Shown piece after piece: positions 40,887 through 48,934 of a stretch of 64,000 nt of DNA (its first letter is position 1; each line of letters opens with the position of its first letter). Position numbers and translations under genes: made by a program. The notes beneath the pieces are model-generated. The model ran no database searches. It saw only the letters and a list, made by a program, of their open reading frames with translations, and had not been told where the DNA came from. Source of the stretch: an uncultured Micromonospora sp. (lineage in GTDB: Bacteria; Actinomycetota; Actinomycetes; Mycobacteriales; Micromonosporaceae); NCBI GenBank assembly GCA_937951935.1, contig CALGAM010000075.1, positions 4,561 to 68,560 on the forward strand. Direction: 5' to 3'.

Positions 40887-41156
40887 TCACTCGAACAACG
40901 AATGGCGGGTTCCGGGCGGCTCCTCCCGGCGCCGGGCGTTCCGGCGGCGCTGGATCACCACCAGGTCCACCACGGCCACCGTGGCGAGTGCCAGGAGGAC
41001 CGCCCCGAGCACCGGCAGTTCGGCACGCAGCGCCAACACCCCGAGCACCACGCAGACGACCAGGCCGAAGGAGGCCAGCACGAGACGGAGGTTCAGCGCG
41101 CTGTACGCGTGTCCCACCGTCCCCTTTCGCCCCTTGGGCTGGGATCTCGTCGCCAC
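40887..41156 (-). CDS. DUF6343-like small membrane protein
   Basis: 89 residues: a basic N-terminus (MATRSQPKGRKGTVGHAYSA), then two membrane helices (about residues 24-43 and 48-68, LRLVLASFGLVVCVVLGVL and VLGAVLLALATVAVVDLVV) and a charged tail (RRRNARRREEPPG). The NLRLVLASFGLV segment resembles the DUF6343 family. The function is unknown. It lies 77 bp upstream of the aldehyde dehydrogenase on the same strand, divergent from the PPOX-type oxidoreductase. Confidence 0.75.
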   Translation of the reverse strand: MATRSQPKGRKGTVGHAYSALNLRLVLASFGLVVCVVLGVLALRAELPVLGAVLLALATVAVVDLVVIQRRRNARRREEPPGTRHSLFE

Positions 41157-41250
41157 CAGGCCCGGCTACCCGCGATCCGCGCCGGCTAACCTGCCACGCC
41201 GCCGCCGGCGCACGCGATCTTCGGCGCCACGGACGGGTAGAAAGGTATGC

Positions 41251-41679
41251 ATGACGAATGCCAATACCGTCGTACCGCCGGAGAGCCACGCCGACCTGCT
41301 GACCCGTCCGCTCTTCGCCCACCTGGCGACCGTCCGGCCGGACGGCGCACCGCAGAGCAACGTGATGTGGTTCGCGTGGGACGGCGAACGGATTCGACTG
41401 ACCCACACCAAGACCCGGCAGAAGTTCCGGAACCTGCAGCACGAGCCGCGGGTCGCCCTCTCGATCGCCGACCCCGACGACCCGTACCGGTTCCTGGAGG
41501 TGCGGGGCGTGGTCGAGAAGATCGAGGACGACGACGCGCAGGCGTCGTTCTACCGGTCCCTGCAGGAGCGTTACGGCATGGTGTTCCCCATCACGGACGC
41601 GTCGGTCCGGGTGGTCGTCACCGTCCGGCCGGAGAGCTTCTGGGCGGTGACCGGTGGTCTCCCGGCCCGGAAGTCCTGA
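41251..41679 (+). CDS. PPOX-class F420/FMN-dependent oxidoreductase
   Basis: 142 residues with a single split-barrel flavin-binding fold. The motifs FAHLATVRPDGAPQSNVMWF, IRLTHTKTRQKFRNLQHEPR and DPYRFLEVRGVVEKIEDD are those of the actinobacterial PPOX/F420-dependent group. It probably reduces a small molecule using F420H2 or FMN; the substrate is unknown. The SD GAAAGG lies a few bases before the ATG at 41251. It is divergent from the DUF6343 gene. Confidence 0.9.
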   Translation: MTNANTVVPPESHADLLTRPLFAHLATVRPDGAPQSNVMWFAWDGERIRLTHTKTRQKFRNLQHEPRVALSIADPDDPYRFLEVRGVVEKIEDDDAQASFYRSLQERYGMVFPITDASVRVVVTVRPESFWAVTGGLPARKS

Positions 41680-41851
41680 CGGGAAGCGGCTTCTCACCAC
41701 ACCGGACCGGCATCCGGTGTCGAGCGTGGACCCCGGCCCGCCGGCCGTCGTGTCCGCAGGACGACACCACCCCGGGGTGACGCCCCGGGGCGCGGGGTTC
41801 CAGGCGGGAGCTGCCAGCGCGTAGAGTTACGGTTCGACCGCCCTCCGCCTG

Positions 41852-41901
41852 CTGGTGTCCGAAAGCCCCGCTGGCGTCCGCGAGAAGCCCGCTGGTGTCC
41901 G
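41852..41901 (+). repeat. Triplicated 11-bp repeat at the GDSL gene start
   Basis: GCTGGTGTCCG (41852-41862), GCTGGCGTCCG (41871-41881) and GCTGGTGTCCG (41891-41901) repeat with a 19-20 bp period and GAGAAGCC-type spacers, ending 8 bp before the GDSL ATG. The third copy contains an alternative in-frame GTG and supplies part of the SD GGGAG. Confidence 0.75.
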
Positions 41902-41909
41902 GGAGAAGC

Positions 41910-42773
41910 ATGGTCAGACGATGGACCGCCGCCGTCACCGCGGTACTCGCGGTCCTCGCCCTGGCCTGCGAGGGCGGCACCGAGGGAGGGCCGCCCTCGC
42001 GCCCACCCGGCTCACCCCGACCCGGTCTGCCCTCGTCGATCGCCGCCCTCGGCGACTCGATCACCACCGGGTTCGGCTCCTGTCTGGTGCTGGCCGCCTG
42101 CCAGCGCAACTCGTGGGCCACGGGCGGTTCGACCCGGGTCGACAGTCTCTACCGCCGTCTGTTGGAGGCCAATCCCTCGATCCGGGGCCACGCCCACAAC
42201 CTGGCGGCCAACGGGGCGCGGGCGGCGGACCTGGCCGGCCAGGCACGCGACGCCGTACGGGCCGGGGTGGACTACGTCACCGTCCTGGTCGGCGCCAACG
42301 ACGCCTGCCGCTCCCGGGTGGAGGACATGACGGAGGTCGCGACCTTCCGGGAGCAGCTGGACCGGGCGCTGCGGGTGATCCGGGAGGAACGCCCCCGGGC
42401 CCAGGTCCTGGTGCTGAGCATTCCGGATCTGTACCGGCTGTGGGAGATCGGACACACCGACCCGCGGGCCGTCCGGGCCTGGGGCAACCGGATCTGCCCG
42501 GCGCTGCTGGCCAACGCGACGTCGACGGCCGAGGCCGACCAGACCCGACGCTCGACGTTCCGGGCCCGGATCGACGCCTACAACCGGGAGCTCGCGGCCG
42601 CCTGCCGGGCGTACGGGTCACGGTGCCGGCACGACGGTGGCGCGGTGCACCGGGTGCGGTTCAGCCTGGACATGGTCAACCAGGTGGACTACTTCCACCC
42701 GGACACGGACGGCCAGAACGAGCTGGCCAGGGTGGCCTGGCGCGCCTCCGGACTGGCCCGCCGGACCGACTGA
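41910..42773 (+). CDS. SGNH/GDSL hydrolase lipoprotein
   Basis: 287 residues. MVRRWTAAVTAVLAVLALAC is a lipoprotein signal with lipobox LALAC. SGNH blocks: IAALGDSITTGFGSC (catalytic Ser in GDS), the Gly-containing AANGARAADLAG, VLVGANDAC (block III Asn) and DYFHPDTDGQNELA (Asp/His pair), so the active site is complete. It is an envelope-anchored esterase, lipase or deacetylase; SGNH enzymes of this size act on lipids or polysaccharide acetyl groups. Extra Cys residues suggest disulfides. The start has SD GGGAG; GTG 41895 is an alternative. Confidence 0.9.
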   Translation: MVRRWTAAVTAVLAVLALACEGGTEGGPPSRPPGSPRPGLPSSIAALGDSITTGFGSCLVLAACQRNSWATGGSTRVDSLYRRLLEANPSIRGHAHNLAANGARAADLAGQARDAVRAGVDYVTVLVGANDACRSRVEDMTEVATFREQLDRALRVIREERPRAQVLVLSIPDLYRLWEIGHTDPRAVRAWGNRICPALLANATSTAEADQTRRSTFRARIDAYNRELAAACRAYGSRCRHDGGAVHRVRFSLDMVNQVDYFHPDTDGQNELARVAWRASGLARRTD

Positions 42774-42784
42774 CCACCGTGGCG

Positions 42785-43669
42785 TCAGTGGGTTGACGGA
42801 CGCGCCGGCGACGCGCCGGGCCCGGGCCGGTAGTACGCCACGCTCCGGGCCGCCAGGGCCTTGGTGGCCGACGAGTTCGCCCAGCCACCGAGGACGATCG
42901 CGGCGCCCGGAACCGCCTTGGCGACGAGCCGCTTGACGGCCCGGATCCCGACCATCCGCGCGAGCTTCAGTCCCAGTCGCAGCATCGCCTGCCGCAGCGG
43001 TGTCCCGGACTGTCCCAGCAGCACGCTGGCCCGCTCACGGCCGACCGCCACCCCGAGCGCCAGCCGCGCCGTCTGCGCGACCTTGTGCACGCGCTGCAGC
43101 ACCAGCAGGTCGGTGGCTCTGTCCGGGTGCTCCGGATCGTGCTGGTAGGCAGCGGCGACGTACAGCACCATGCGGGCCTGCATCCAGGCCAGCACACCCA
43201 GGTCGACCACGGTGCCGGGCAGCCCGGCGACACCGGAGATCGCCCCGGACAGTCGCGCCCGGGCGACGAACCTCCGGATCGCGAGCTGGGCCACCTCGTC
43301 CGCGGTCAGCCGCGGGTTGTGGGCGCGGACCCGCGCGGCCCAGTCCCGGGCCTCGGGCCCGAGCCGCCGGACCGCCTCCAGTGCGAGGTGCTCGGGTGCG
43401 TACTCGGGATCGGTCCTCATCCGCTCCCACAGTCCCAGCGGCGGCGACGCCACCGCCTCGGGGTCCTCCGGGCCCTCCGACCCGGGCAGGTCGGTCGGCT
43501 CGCGACCGGCCGCGGCCCCGCCGCCCCGCTGTGGCACGGGCGTCGCCCGGGTGGGAGGCGGGGCACCGTCGGCCGTGGCCGGCGGAGTCTGACCGGTCGG
43601 AACGCGGGGAGTCGAGGCGGTGGCCGACGGGGGTGCGGCGTCGGCGCCGAGCGGCGGGGACTCGGTCAA
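42785..43669 (-). CDS. EcsC family protein
   Basis: 294 residues with a TTG start at 43669. The N-terminal 75 residues are Pro/Ala/Thr-rich and disordered. From about 85: LWERMRTDPEYAPEHLALEAVRRLG, the EcsC-type helical core, then LSGAISGVAGLPGTVVDLGVLAWMQARMVLYVAAAY (positions 43244-43137) and a conserved end with KRLVAKAVPGAAIVLGG. The EcsC domain is linked to membrane or protein-export functions in Bacillus, but the mechanism is unknown. It is convergent with the GDSL gene (11-bp gap). A shorter start after the low-complexity part is possible. Confidence 0.88.
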   Translation of the reverse strand: MTESPPLGADAAPPSATASTPRVPTGQTPPATADGAPPPTRATPVPQRGGGAAAGREPTDLPGSEGPEDPEAVASPPLGLWERMRTDPEYAPEHLALEAVRRLGPEARDWAARVRAHNPRLTADEVAQLAIRRFVARARLSGAISGVAGLPGTVVDLGVLAWMQARMVLYVAAAYQHDPEHPDRATDLLVLQRVHKVAQTARLALGVAVGRERASVLLGQSGTPLRQAMLRLGLKLARMVGIRAVKRLVAKAVPGAAIVLGGWANSSATKALAARSVAYYRPGPGASPARPSTH

Positions 43670-43878
43670 CAGGCACTCCGGGAGGGGTGGTGGACGGATC
43701 GGACGGCACGGGCGCGGAATCCCCCGGCCGGGGTGGGTGAGGGGTCGCCCGCGCTCCGGTGCGGCCGCGGCCGGTCGGGGGTGGCGGGCCCGACGAGTTC
43801 GTGCCGGCGCCGTCCGGCGGGTCGTCCCCTCTCGGGCGACCCGAGGGATCCGTGGATCCGGTGCACCGGTGACGGCAT
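43666..43878 (-). CDS. Possible 70-residue leader ORF before EcsC gene
   Basis: ATG 43878 has a strong SD (CAGGAGG with 5-6 base spacing) and the frame ends with a TGA that overlaps the TTG start of the EcsC gene (TTGA), a typical coupling arrangement. Against it: the protein (MPSPVHRIHGSLGSPERGRP...) is Arg/Pro/His-rich, looks like a shadow frame and resembles nothing known to me. It is either a translated leader that feeds ribosomes to EcsC or a chance frame. Confidence 0.25.
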   Translation of the reverse strand: MPSPVHRIHGSLGSPERGRPAGRRRHELVGPATPDRPRPHRSAGDPSPTPAGGFRARAVRSVHHPSRSAC

Positions 43879-44145
43879 CTCGGCCTCCTGAACTCGTCTT
43901 CTCTCAGGTGTACCCGATGCCGGGTTCCGACGACGCCGGGAGTGGCCGCGGCGGCCCGGGATCCTCATCATCGCCCGGCCCGGCAACGTGACCCGAGGGA
44001 GCCCGGGGCCGCGCGGGGGCGCGCCGCCGGCACGTGGGCGCCGCGGGGTTGCCCTCCGCCCGCCGCCCGATCGGACGCCCGGCCGCCCGTCACCCGGCGC
44101 CCACCGCCGTTCTCCCCACGTCACCCCGGTGTGAGACCGTGGAGT
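43879..44145. other. Divergent gap EcsC / adenosine-deaminase-like gene
   Basis: This is the remainder of a 476-bp divergent region. It is GC-rich, with no clear promoter hexamers and no protein-like frame. It should carry the promoters of both neighbours. Confidence 0.35.
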
Positions 44146-45210
44146 ATGCCCCAGGTCCCCACCGGGAGCGGGCGTGACCTCCGCCGGCTGCCCAAGGCCA
44201 ACCTGCACCTGCACCTGACCGGCTCGATGCGACCGGCGACCCTCGTCGAGCTGGCCGACCGCCACGGGCTGCCGTTACCCGAGCCGCTGCCGGACGGCAC
44301 GGTCTCCGACTGGTCGGCGTTCCAGGACCGGTACGACCTGGCCCGGGCCGTCCTGCGGACCGCGGACGACCTCCGGCGTGTCGTGGCCGAGGCGGCCGAG
44401 GACACCGCCGCCGACGGGGGCACCTGGCTGGAGATCCAGGTCGATCCGACGACGTACGCCGCCCGGCTCGGCGGGCTCGAACCGGTGGTGGAGGCGGTGC
44501 TGGCCGGCGCGGCCGGCGGCCGGACCGGCGTGATCCTGGCCGCGAGCTGGGGCGGTTCCCCGGAGCAGGCACTGCGGGTGGCCCGGCTCGCCGCCCGGTA
44601 CGCCGACCGGGGCGTGGTCGGGTTCGGCCTCTCCGGCGACGAGCGGCAGGGCCGGATCGCCGACGTCGTTCCCGCGGCCCGGGTCGCGGCCCGGGCCGGG
44701 CTGCTCGTGGTGCCGCACAGCGGCTTCTACACGCCCGCCCGGCACGTTCGGGACTGCGTCACGCGGCTCGGCGCGCACCGGATCGGTCACGGACTCGCCG
44801 CGGCGGGCGACCCGGCCACCCTCGACCTGCTCGCCGGCCGCGCGGTGACCCTGGAGGTGTGCCCCAGTTCATACCCGCCCCTCGGGATCACCGCCGACCT
44901 GGCCGCGACGCCACTGCGGACGCTGCTGGCCGCGGGCGTGCCGGTGGCGCTGGGCACCGACGATCCACTGCTGTTCGGCGCCGGCCTGCTCGACCAGTAC
45001 ACGCTGGCCCGGGACGTGCTGGGCTGCACCGACACCGAGCTGGCGACCCTGGCCACGCACTCCGTCGAGGCCTCGGCCGCGCCGCCCGCGCTGCGCGCCC
45101 GGATGCGGACGGGGGTCGCCGAGTGGCTCTGCGGAATGGACCAAGATAGCGGAAGCGTTTGCTACATCGGGGCGCCGTTCGCACGGCCGCGTCCCGGTGT
45201 ACCCCGTTGA
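44146..45210 (+). CDS. Adenosine deaminase-like protein, catalytic Glu replaced
   Basis: 354 residues, metal-dependent amidohydrolase fold of the ADA family. Zinc ligands are in place: HLHLTGS at about 21-27 (two His), VPHSGF at 189-194 (His191) and GTDDPLLF near 269 (Asp), with HRIGHGL (about 210-216) as the second His site. In the ADA family the third motif is HAGE or HGGE, whose Glu is the general acid/base; here it reads HSGF (Phe194, TTC). The change needs several base substitutions, so it is not a simple sequencing error. Activity and substrate are therefore doubtful. The last 24 residues are not ADA-like. Confidence 0.85.
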   Translation: MPQVPTGSGRDLRRLPKANLHLHLTGSMRPATLVELADRHGLPLPEPLPDGTVSDWSAFQDRYDLARAVLRTADDLRRVVAEAAEDTAADGGTWLEIQVDPTTYAARLGGLEPVVEAVLAGAAGGRTGVILAASWGGSPEQALRVARLAARYADRGVVGFGLSGDERQGRIADVVPAARVAARAGLLVVPHSGFYTPARHVRDCVTRLGAHRIGHGLAAAGDPATLDLLAGRAVTLEVCPSSYPPLGITADLAATPLRTLLAAGVPVALGTDDPLLFGAGLLDQYTLARDVLGCTDTELATLATHSVEASAAPPALRARMRTGVAEWLCGMDQDSGSVCYIGAPFARPRPGVPR

Positions 45211-45224
45211 GGAGGTCCTGACCG

Positions 45225-46145
45225 GTGCTCGACCCGAACGAGCTCTATCAACTCACCGACGACCTGCCCGAGCTCGGGCAGCCGGTGCTGATCCAGGCGC
45301 TGTCCGGCTTCGTCGACGCAGGGAACGCGACCCGGATCGCCCGGGAACACCTCATGGCGACGCTCGACTGCCGGACCATCGCCACGTTCGATGTCGACCA
45401 GTTGCTCGACTACCGGTCCCGGCGCCCGATCATGATCTTCGTCGAGGACCACTGGGAGCACTACGAGCAGCCGAAGCTGGAGCTCAACCTGCTGCGAGAC
45501 GACGCCGGCACGCCGTTTCTGCTGCTCTCCGGCCCCGAGCCCGACTTCCAGTGGGAACGGTTCGTCACGGCACTCATCGGGCTGGTCGAGCGGCTCGGTG
45601 TCCGACTCACCGTCGGGCTCAACGCCATCCCGATGGCGGTGCCGCACACCCGCCCGATCGGGGTGACCGCGCACGCCACCCGCCCGGACCTGATCCTCGG
45701 CTACGAGTCGTGGCTGCAACGCATCCAGGTCCCCGGCAGCGCCGGGAACCTGCTGGAGTTCCGCCTCGGCCAGGCGGGGCGCGACGCGCTCGGCTTCGCG
45801 GTGCACGTGCCGCACTACGTGGCCCAGTCCGAATACCCGGGCGCCGCCGAACTGCTGTTGAACTCCGTGTCCCGGACCACCGGGCTGTTGCTGCCGACCG
45901 AACGGCTGCGGCTGGCCGCCGAGGCGGTGCGGGTCGAGATCGACCAGCAGGTGGCCCAGACCGATGAGGCCAGGTCGCTGGTGCAGGCCCTGGAGGAGCA
46001 GTACGACGCCTTCACCCGGGGCCGCAGTGGCCCGAACCTGCTCGCCAACTCGGTCGGGCCGCTGCCGACCGCCGACGAACTCGGCGCGGAACTGGAACGG
46101 TTCCTCGCCGAGCACGGGCGTTCGGGAGAGACCGGCGGGAGCTGA
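45225..46145 (+). CDS. PAC2 family protein
   Basis: 306 residues, GTG start with SD GGAGG. The PAC2 (proteasome assembly chaperone 2-like) fold is recognised from QPVLIQALSGFVDAGNATRIAREHL, DVDQLLDYRSRRPIM, GPEPDFQWERFVTALIGLVE and the VPHTRPIGVTAHAT loop. Actinobacteria that carry a 20S proteasome usually have one or more PAC2-type proteins, but a chaperone role is not established in bacteria. The C-terminal helical tail (VRVEIDQQVAQTDEARSLVQ) suggests oligomerisation. It follows the ADA-like gene by 14 bp and may share its transcript. Confidence 0.93.
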   Translation: MLDPNELYQLTDDLPELGQPVLIQALSGFVDAGNATRIAREHLMATLDCRTIATFDVDQLLDYRSRRPIMIFVEDHWEHYEQPKLELNLLRDDAGTPFLLLSGPEPDFQWERFVTALIGLVERLGVRLTVGLNAIPMAVPHTRPIGVTAHATRPDLILGYESWLQRIQVPGSAGNLLEFRLGQAGRDALGFAVHVPHYVAQSEYPGAAELLLNSVSRTTGLLLPTERLRLAAEAVRVEIDQQVAQTDEARSLVQALEEQYDAFTRGRSGPNLLANSVGPLPTADELGAELERFLAEHGRSGETGGS

Positions 46146-46316
46146 GGCGCTCGGGATTCCGGCGAGACGTCCCGGAGCCGAGACATCCCGGAACCGGGAC
46201 ACCCGGAGGCGAGGGCACCCGGGAGACGAGACCCGGTCGGGTCCGTCGGGCGGCGGTCGCGGGCGGGCGGTCCGTACCAGCCGGTGCGGCGCAAGGACAT
46301 CGGGCAGGCTGGGCAC

Positions 46317-47165
46317 ATGCGCCTGGCTACCTGGAACGTGAACTCGGTCAAGGCCCGGCTCCCCCGGCTGCTCACCTGGCTCGCCGACACCCGGCCCGAC
46401 GTCGTCTGCCTGCAGGAGACGAAGTGTCCCGACAGCGCGTTCCCGGTCACGGAGGTCGGCGAGCTGGGCTACACGGTGGCGAGCCACGGCGACGGCCGGT
46501 GGAACGGGGTGGCGATCCTGTCGCGGGTGGGACTGGCCGACGTCGCGGTCGGCTTCGCCGACGAGCCCGGCTTCCCGGAACCGGAGGCTCGGGCGATCTC
46601 GGCGACCTGCGCCGGGTTGCGGGTCTGGTCGATCTACGTGCCGAACGGGCGTACCCCGGACTCGCCGCACTACGAGTACAAGCTGGCCTGGCTCGCGGTG
46701 CTGCGCGACGCGCTCGCCGCCGACCTGCGCCCGGGACTCCCGCTGGTGGTCTGCGGCGACTTCAACGTCGCACCGACCGACGCCGACGTGTGGGACCCCG
46801 CGTTCTTCGTCGGCTGCACCCACGTGACCCCGGCCGAACGGCAGGCCCTGGCCGACCTGCGCGCGCTCGGACTCTCGGACGTCGTGCCGACGCCGATGAA
46901 GGGACCGCACCCGTTCACGTACTGGGACTACCGGGCCGGGATGTTCCACCAGAACAGGGGCATGCGGATCGACCTGGTGTACGCGACGGAGTCGTTCGCC
47001 GCCACGGTCCGGTCGGCGTACGTCGACCGCGAGGCCCGCAAGGGCAGGGGAGCCTCCGACCACGCCCCGATCGTCGTCGACGCCGACCACCACCCCGGCC
47101 CGGCCGCCGTGCCGACGTCGGGCCCGGCCGCCGTCCGGCCGCCGACCGCGCCGCGTCGGCCGTAG
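46317..47165 (+). CDS. xthA: Exodeoxyribonuclease III
   Basis: 282 residues, an endonuclease/exonuclease/phosphatase fold with all AP-endonuclease motifs: MRLATWNVNSVKARLPRLL (metal-binding Asn), VVCLQETK (metal-binding Glu), WNGVAILS, IYVPNGRT, VVCGDFNVAPTDADVWDP (Asp/Asn) and GASDHAPIVVD (catalytic Asp/His). It acts in base-excision repair as AP endonuclease and 3'-5' exonuclease. The start at 46317 gives the canonical MRLATWNVN; 11 extra residues upstream are not typical. The C-terminal 28 residues are Pro/Ala-rich. It is followed by the ABM gene 9 bp later. Confidence 0.96.
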   Translation: MRLATWNVNSVKARLPRLLTWLADTRPDVVCLQETKCPDSAFPVTEVGELGYTVASHGDGRWNGVAILSRVGLADVAVGFADEPGFPEPEARAISATCAGLRVWSIYVPNGRTPDSPHYEYKLAWLAVLRDALAADLRPGLPLVVCGDFNVAPTDADVWDPAFFVGCTHVTPAERQALADLRALGLSDVVPTPMKGPHPFTYWDYRAGMFHQNRGMRIDLVYATESFAATVRSAYVDREARKGRGASDHAPIVVDADHHPGPAAVPTSGPAAVRPPTAPRRP

Positions 47166-47174
47166 GGTGGAGCC

Positions 47175-47507
47175 ATGGCAGTAGTGAAGATCAACGCGAT
47201 CGAGGTTCCGCCCGGGGCGGGCGAGGAGCTGGAGCGGCGGTTCGCCGCCCGGCAGGGCGCGGTCGAGAACGCACCGGGGTTCCTCGGCTTCGAGCTGCTC
47301 CGCCCGGTCGGCGGTGAGTCGCGGTACTTCGTCTACACCAGGTGGGAGAGCGAGGAGGCGTACCAGGCGTGGGCGTCGGGCCCGGCCAGGGAGGCGCACG
47401 CCCGTTCCGGCGCGGGCGGCCCCGACGGCGAACGGCACCCGCCGGTGGCCACCGGGGCCACGCTGCTGGAGTTCGAGGTGGTCCAGCAGGCCGGGCCGGC
47501 CCGGTAG
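47175..47507 (+). CDS. Antibiotic biosynthesis monooxygenase (ABM) domain protein
   Basis: 110 residues, a single ABM/dimeric alpha-beta barrel domain: MAVVKINAIEVPPGAGEELE, RQGAVENAPGFLGFELLRPV and SRYFVYTRWESEEAYQAWA. Actinobacterial members include MhuD-type haem-degrading enzymes and other small monooxygenases; whether this one binds haem cannot be decided by eye. It lies 9 bp after xthA and is probably cotranscribed. It is convergent with the sortase gene. Confidence 0.9.
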   Translation: MAVVKINAIEVPPGAGEELERRFAARQGAVENAPGFLGFELLRPVGGESRYFVYTRWESEEAYQAWASGPAREAHARSGAGGPDGERHPPVATGATLLEFEVVQQAGPAR

Positions 47508-47538
47508 GGGCGACCGCGGCCGGCCACCGGCGCCTCGG

Positions 47539-48246
47539 TCAGTCGTCGCGGGAGTCCACCAACGAGGCGAACGCGACGATGTTGTCCTTGTAGCCGGTGC
47601 TTCCCCCGACCCACCGACCGCCGCAGGTGATCAGCCGGAGCCAGGGGCGTCCGTAGTCGCCGTACACCCGCTCCACCGGGAGGGCGTCCTTGTCGAAGCG
47701 TTCGACCGAGTTGACCTCGAAGATCGCCACGGAGCGGTCCTGCCGGGTCACCTCCACCCGGTCCCCGGGGCGCAGTCTGGCCAGACCGTGGAAGACCGAC
47801 GGACCGGTACGGGTGTCCGCGTGCCCGACGATGATCGCCGGACCGAACTGACCGGGGGTGGGTCCCCGCTCGTACCAGCCGACCTCGTTGTGCCGCTCCA
47901 GGTCGGGTACGGCGATGGAGCCGTCCTCGGCCAGGCCCACCCGCCGCACCGGGGCACGCACGCCGATCGACGGGATCTCCAGCCGCACCGGGCGGCTCGG
48001 CGCCAACACCGGGAACTCCCGCGGTGGCTCCCGGGTGCCGCTGTCGCGCCACCACGGCCCGCCCGTGGAGCGGCCGAGACCGGCCCCGGTGGCGAAGACG
48101 CCGAGCAGCACGAGGACGACGGCGAGCGGACCGGCGGCGCTCCAAGGCCGCCGACCGGCTCCACGCGCCGCCGAGGACCGCGGGTACGACGTCGCCTCCC
48201 GACCGCCGGTGAGCGGTGGGCGGGCGGTGGCGCCGGTACGGGACAT
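47539..48246 (-). CDS. Class F sortase
   Basis: 235 residues. A single N-terminal membrane anchor (about residues 36-58, GPLAVVLVLLGVFATGAGLG) puts the catalytic part outside. Sortase motifs: IPSIGVRAPVRRVG, AIIVGHADTRTGPSVFHGL (catalytic His) and LRLITCGGRWVGGSTGYKDN (nucleophilic Cys in the TCGG motif; the expected Arg follows). It is a transpeptidase that attaches surface proteins to peptidoglycan or processes them. It starts 15 bp after the stop of the secreted-protein gene at 48262, its likely partner, though that protein lacks an LPxTG motif. Confidence 0.93.
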   Translation of the reverse strand: MSRTGATARPPLTGGREATSYPRSSAARGAGRRPWSAAGPLAVVLVLLGVFATGAGLGRSTGGPWWRDSGTREPPREFPVLAPSRPVRLEIPSIGVRAPVRRVGLAEDGSIAVPDLERHNEVGWYERGPTPGQFGPAIIVGHADTRTGPSVFHGLARLRPGDRVEVTRQDRSVAIFEVNSVERFDKDALPVERVYGDYGRPWLRLITCGGRWVGGSTGYKDNIVAFASLVDSRDD

Positions 48247-48261
48247 CGGACCGGACTCTCC

Positions 48262-48774
48262 TCAGCCGCGGCCCGCCGCCCCGGCCCGCCGCCGTCGCCG
48301 CAGCGCGACCAGGCCGAGCAGCACGCCGAGGCCGGTGGTGGCGAGCCCTCCGGTCACCAGCACCCGTCCCGGGTCGTCACCCGCCGTGCCGCCGAACCCG
48401 GCCGCCGGCCCCTTCTGCGGCCACGCGCCCCCGGTGCCCACCACCATCAGTCGGGTGGAGGCGTTCCCGCCGTCCGGACAGCTCAGCCGCACCCGGTAGG
48501 TGTCCGCCCGGGTGGTCTGCGGCACGGTCGCCACGGCGGTCAGGAACCCGGCCTGGGGCTGCACGGTGACACTGCCGAACGCGGGCGACTCGACGGTGGC
48601 CGGCTGCGTGTTGGTGCGGCAGCTGGCCTTGATCCCGACCATGAAGCCGGCCTCCACGGTGCTGGGATTCGCCTGTACGAAGACGTCGGCGGCCCGGGCC
48701 GGGGCGCCACCGAGGAGGATCCCGGCGAGCACGACCGGCCCGGCGAGCAGCAGGGCACGGTGACGGCTGGACAC
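48262..48774 (-). CDS. Secreted/membrane-anchored protein paired with sortase
   Basis: 170 residues, GTG start with SD GAGGGGGGAACA. Signal peptide ALLLAGPVVLAGILLGGAPARA (positions 48753-48688); an Ig-like beta domain (about 30-105) with one Cys pair (ASCRTNT...LSCPDGG); then a Gly-rich linker, a C-terminal membrane helix (VLVTGGLATTGLGVLLGLVA) and RRRRR. This is the architecture of a sortase substrate (signal, ectodomain, TM, basic tail), but no LPxTG-like motif precedes the helix. It may simply be membrane-anchored. Confidence 0.8.
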   Translation of the reverse strand: MSSRHRALLLAGPVVLAGILLGGAPARAADVFVQANPSTVEAGFMVGIKASCRTNTQPATVESPAFGSVTVQPQAGFLTAVATVPQTTRADTYRVRLSCPDGGNASTRLMVVGTGGAWPQKGPAAGFGGTAGDDPGRVLVTGGLATTGLGVLLGLVALRRRRRAGAAGRG

Positions 48775-48934
48775 TGTTCCCCCCTCGCGGACGTCGTCGG
48801 GCAGGGCCGGCTGGTCGCCACCGGGCCTGCCGCACGGGGAAATCCTCTCATCTTGTGGCGCCGGACACGTCCGGTCGCGGATTCTCCACCATGATCGACG
48901 GTCGCCCCGGGCCGTCGCGTAGGCTGAACGTCCT

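Noticed and set aside
45146..45167. A LacI-like palindrome (AGCGGAAGCGTTTGCT) near the end of the ADA-like gene
   Set aside because: The half sites match poorly and it lies within a coding tail; no repressor or catabolic gene supports it.
45162..47438. A 758-codon minus-strand frame over PAC2/xthA
   Set aside because: Antisense to clearly recognised PAC2 and XthA; no protein-like features.
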